From positions 1,990,368 to 2,054,367 of the forward strand of contig NZ_LIUT01000001.1 of the NCBI RefSeq assembly GCF_001277345.1: 64,000 nucleotides of DNA. The letters are read 5' to 3'. Origin of the DNA: Paenibacillus solani. GTDB lineage: Bacteria; Bacillota; Bacilli; Paenibacillales; Paenibacillaceae. A program made the position numbers and the translations under genes. The notes beneath the pieces are model-generated. The model had not been told where the DNA came from and did not search any database. It saw only the letters and a program-made list of their open reading frames with translations. This document shows, piece after piece, positions 63,371 through 64,000 of this stretch. Numbering within the stretch: the stretch's first letter is position 1; each line of letters starts with the position of its first letter.

Positions 63371-64000
63371 CCCTGTCAAGTAGACAAATGAAAAAGACTA
63401 AGCAGCCAGCGCGTGCCGGTACTCAATCGGCGCGCGCTGTTTGAGTTTTGCCTGAAAGCGCTGGTAGTTATAAAAATAAACATAATCTTCAACGGCTTGA
63501 TGTACCTCTTCTTCTGTTTTACACTGAAGGAGGTACAACTTTTCCGTTTTAAGATGCGAGAAAAAGGATTCGATGCATGCATTATCCAGGCAGGTTGCTT
63601 TGCGAGAGTGGCTGCCTTTAATGCAGAATTCTTTCAATCGTGTGTTGTACGCCTCAGACGTGTATTGGAAGCCTTGATCCGAATGGAGCACGGCTTCTGA
63701 GACGTCTCTTTTTTGTGTCCACTGTTCGACGGTGTTAAGTACAAGTTCAACATCATTACGTCTAGAGATTTGCCAAGCTACAATTTCATTATTAAATAGA
63801 TCTTGAATGACAGACAAATAATGAAAGTTTGTTCCGTCAGAGATATATGTAATATCCGTCACCATTTTTTGTCCCGGGGCCGTAGCATGAAATTGACGTT
63901 TGAGTCGGTTAGGGTACACCACAGATGGTGTATAACTGGATGATTTTCGTTTCTTTCGAATCACGGACTGAATCGACAGTTCTTTCATCAAACGCCATAC
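63369..64000 (-). mobile_element. IS3-family (IS150 group) insertion sequence, 3' part
   Basis: The right end TACCCCTGTCAAGTAGACA lies at 63369-63386 (TGTCTACTTGACAGGGGTA in element orientation). The element runs off the window. The end matches the deleted IS3 copy at 9078-9096. Confidence 0.85.
63398..64000 (-). CDS. IS3-family transposase OrfB, partial at window edge
   Basis: About 200 residues of the DDE integrase domain: TDITYISDG (first Asp), LHSDQGFQYTS (second Asp) and the ESFFSHLKTE segment (catalytic Glu), ending YYNYQRFQAKLKQRAPIEYR-like and HALAA. The frame is still open at 64000 (VWRLMKELSIQ), so the start lies outside. OrfB normally is made with OrfA by frameshifting and catalyses transposition. 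The visible part is intact. Confidence 0.93.
   Translation of the reverse strand, partial: VWRLMKELSIQSVIRKKRKSSSYTPSVVYPNRLKRQFHATAPGQKMVTDITYISDGTNFHYLSVIQDLFNNEIVAWQISRRNDVELVLNTVEQWTQKRDVSEAVLHSDQGFQYTSEAYNTRLKEFCIKGSHSRKATCLDNACIESFFSHLKTEKLYLLQCKTEEEVHQAVEDYVYFYNYQRFQAKLKQRAPIEYRHALAA

Overview
The window looks like a stretch of a Firmicute chromosome, most likely Paenibacillaceae. The evidence is strong GGAGG-type ribosome binding sites, a YesM/YesN two-component system beside LplB/LplC-type sugar permeases, a LytTR regulator paired with a DUF3021 protein, a XerS-type recombinase relic, and moderate GC with AT-rich intergenic DNA. This is an accessory, heavily rearranged region. I count about a dozen gene relics, two IS3-family remnants, a duplicated 0.8 kb block and two families of dispersed intergenic repeats. 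No rRNA, tRNA or CRISPR array was seen.

Layout. 1-3.7 kb: truncated HAD gene, msrA, a GNAT acetyltransferase, repeats and relics. 4.0-8.5 kb: a LacI-controlled sugar ABC importer operon (two permeases, binding protein, regulator) with operator-like palindromes upstream. 8.7-9.1 kb: an internally deleted IS3 element. 9.1-24.7 kb: a 15-gene block, all on the minus strand, that reads like one biosynthetic operon. 25.2-27.2 kb: a decayed XerS-like recombinase and a P-loop kinase-like gene (copy 1). 27.4-38.2 kb: hydrolases, LytTR/DUF3021, MerR plus SDR, PanE-like plus TetR, PadR plus alpha/beta hydrolase, and DUF2277, separated by repeat-rich gaps. 38.8-45.9 kb: YesN/YesM and an Lpl-type ABC importer. 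46-50 kb: PAP2 phosphatase, DeoR regulator, serine hydrolase, small membrane protein. 50.1-52.5 kb: a patchwork of duplicated and broken pieces, including kinase copy 2. 52.5-63.05 kb: three head-to-tail ORFs of 356, about 1110 and about 2048 codons with 4-bp start/stop overlaps and no family I recognise. 63.1-64 kb: a glpX tail and an IS3 element running off the window.

The most interesting unit is the 9.1-24.7 kb operon. In transcription order it encodes a BtrH-like protein fused to FN3 and F5/8C domains, a stand-alone amino-acid adenylation enzyme, an acyl carrier protein, a second BtrH-like protein, a PhyH oxygenase, a YqcI/YcgG protein, a propeller-like protein, a DinB protein, APS kinase (CysC), PAP phosphatase (CysQ), ectoine synthase, DABA acetyltransferase, DABA aminotransferase (order ectC-ectA-ectB) and two ABC exporter half-transporters. 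I infer a carrier-protein-bound amino-acid pathway that makes and exports a small metabolite built from or alongside diaminobutyrate or ectoine, possibly sulfated and oxidised. An IS remnant and a recombinase relic flank it, which suggests acquisition by transfer.

The second candidate for an undescribed system is the giant three-gene operon at 52.5-63 kb.
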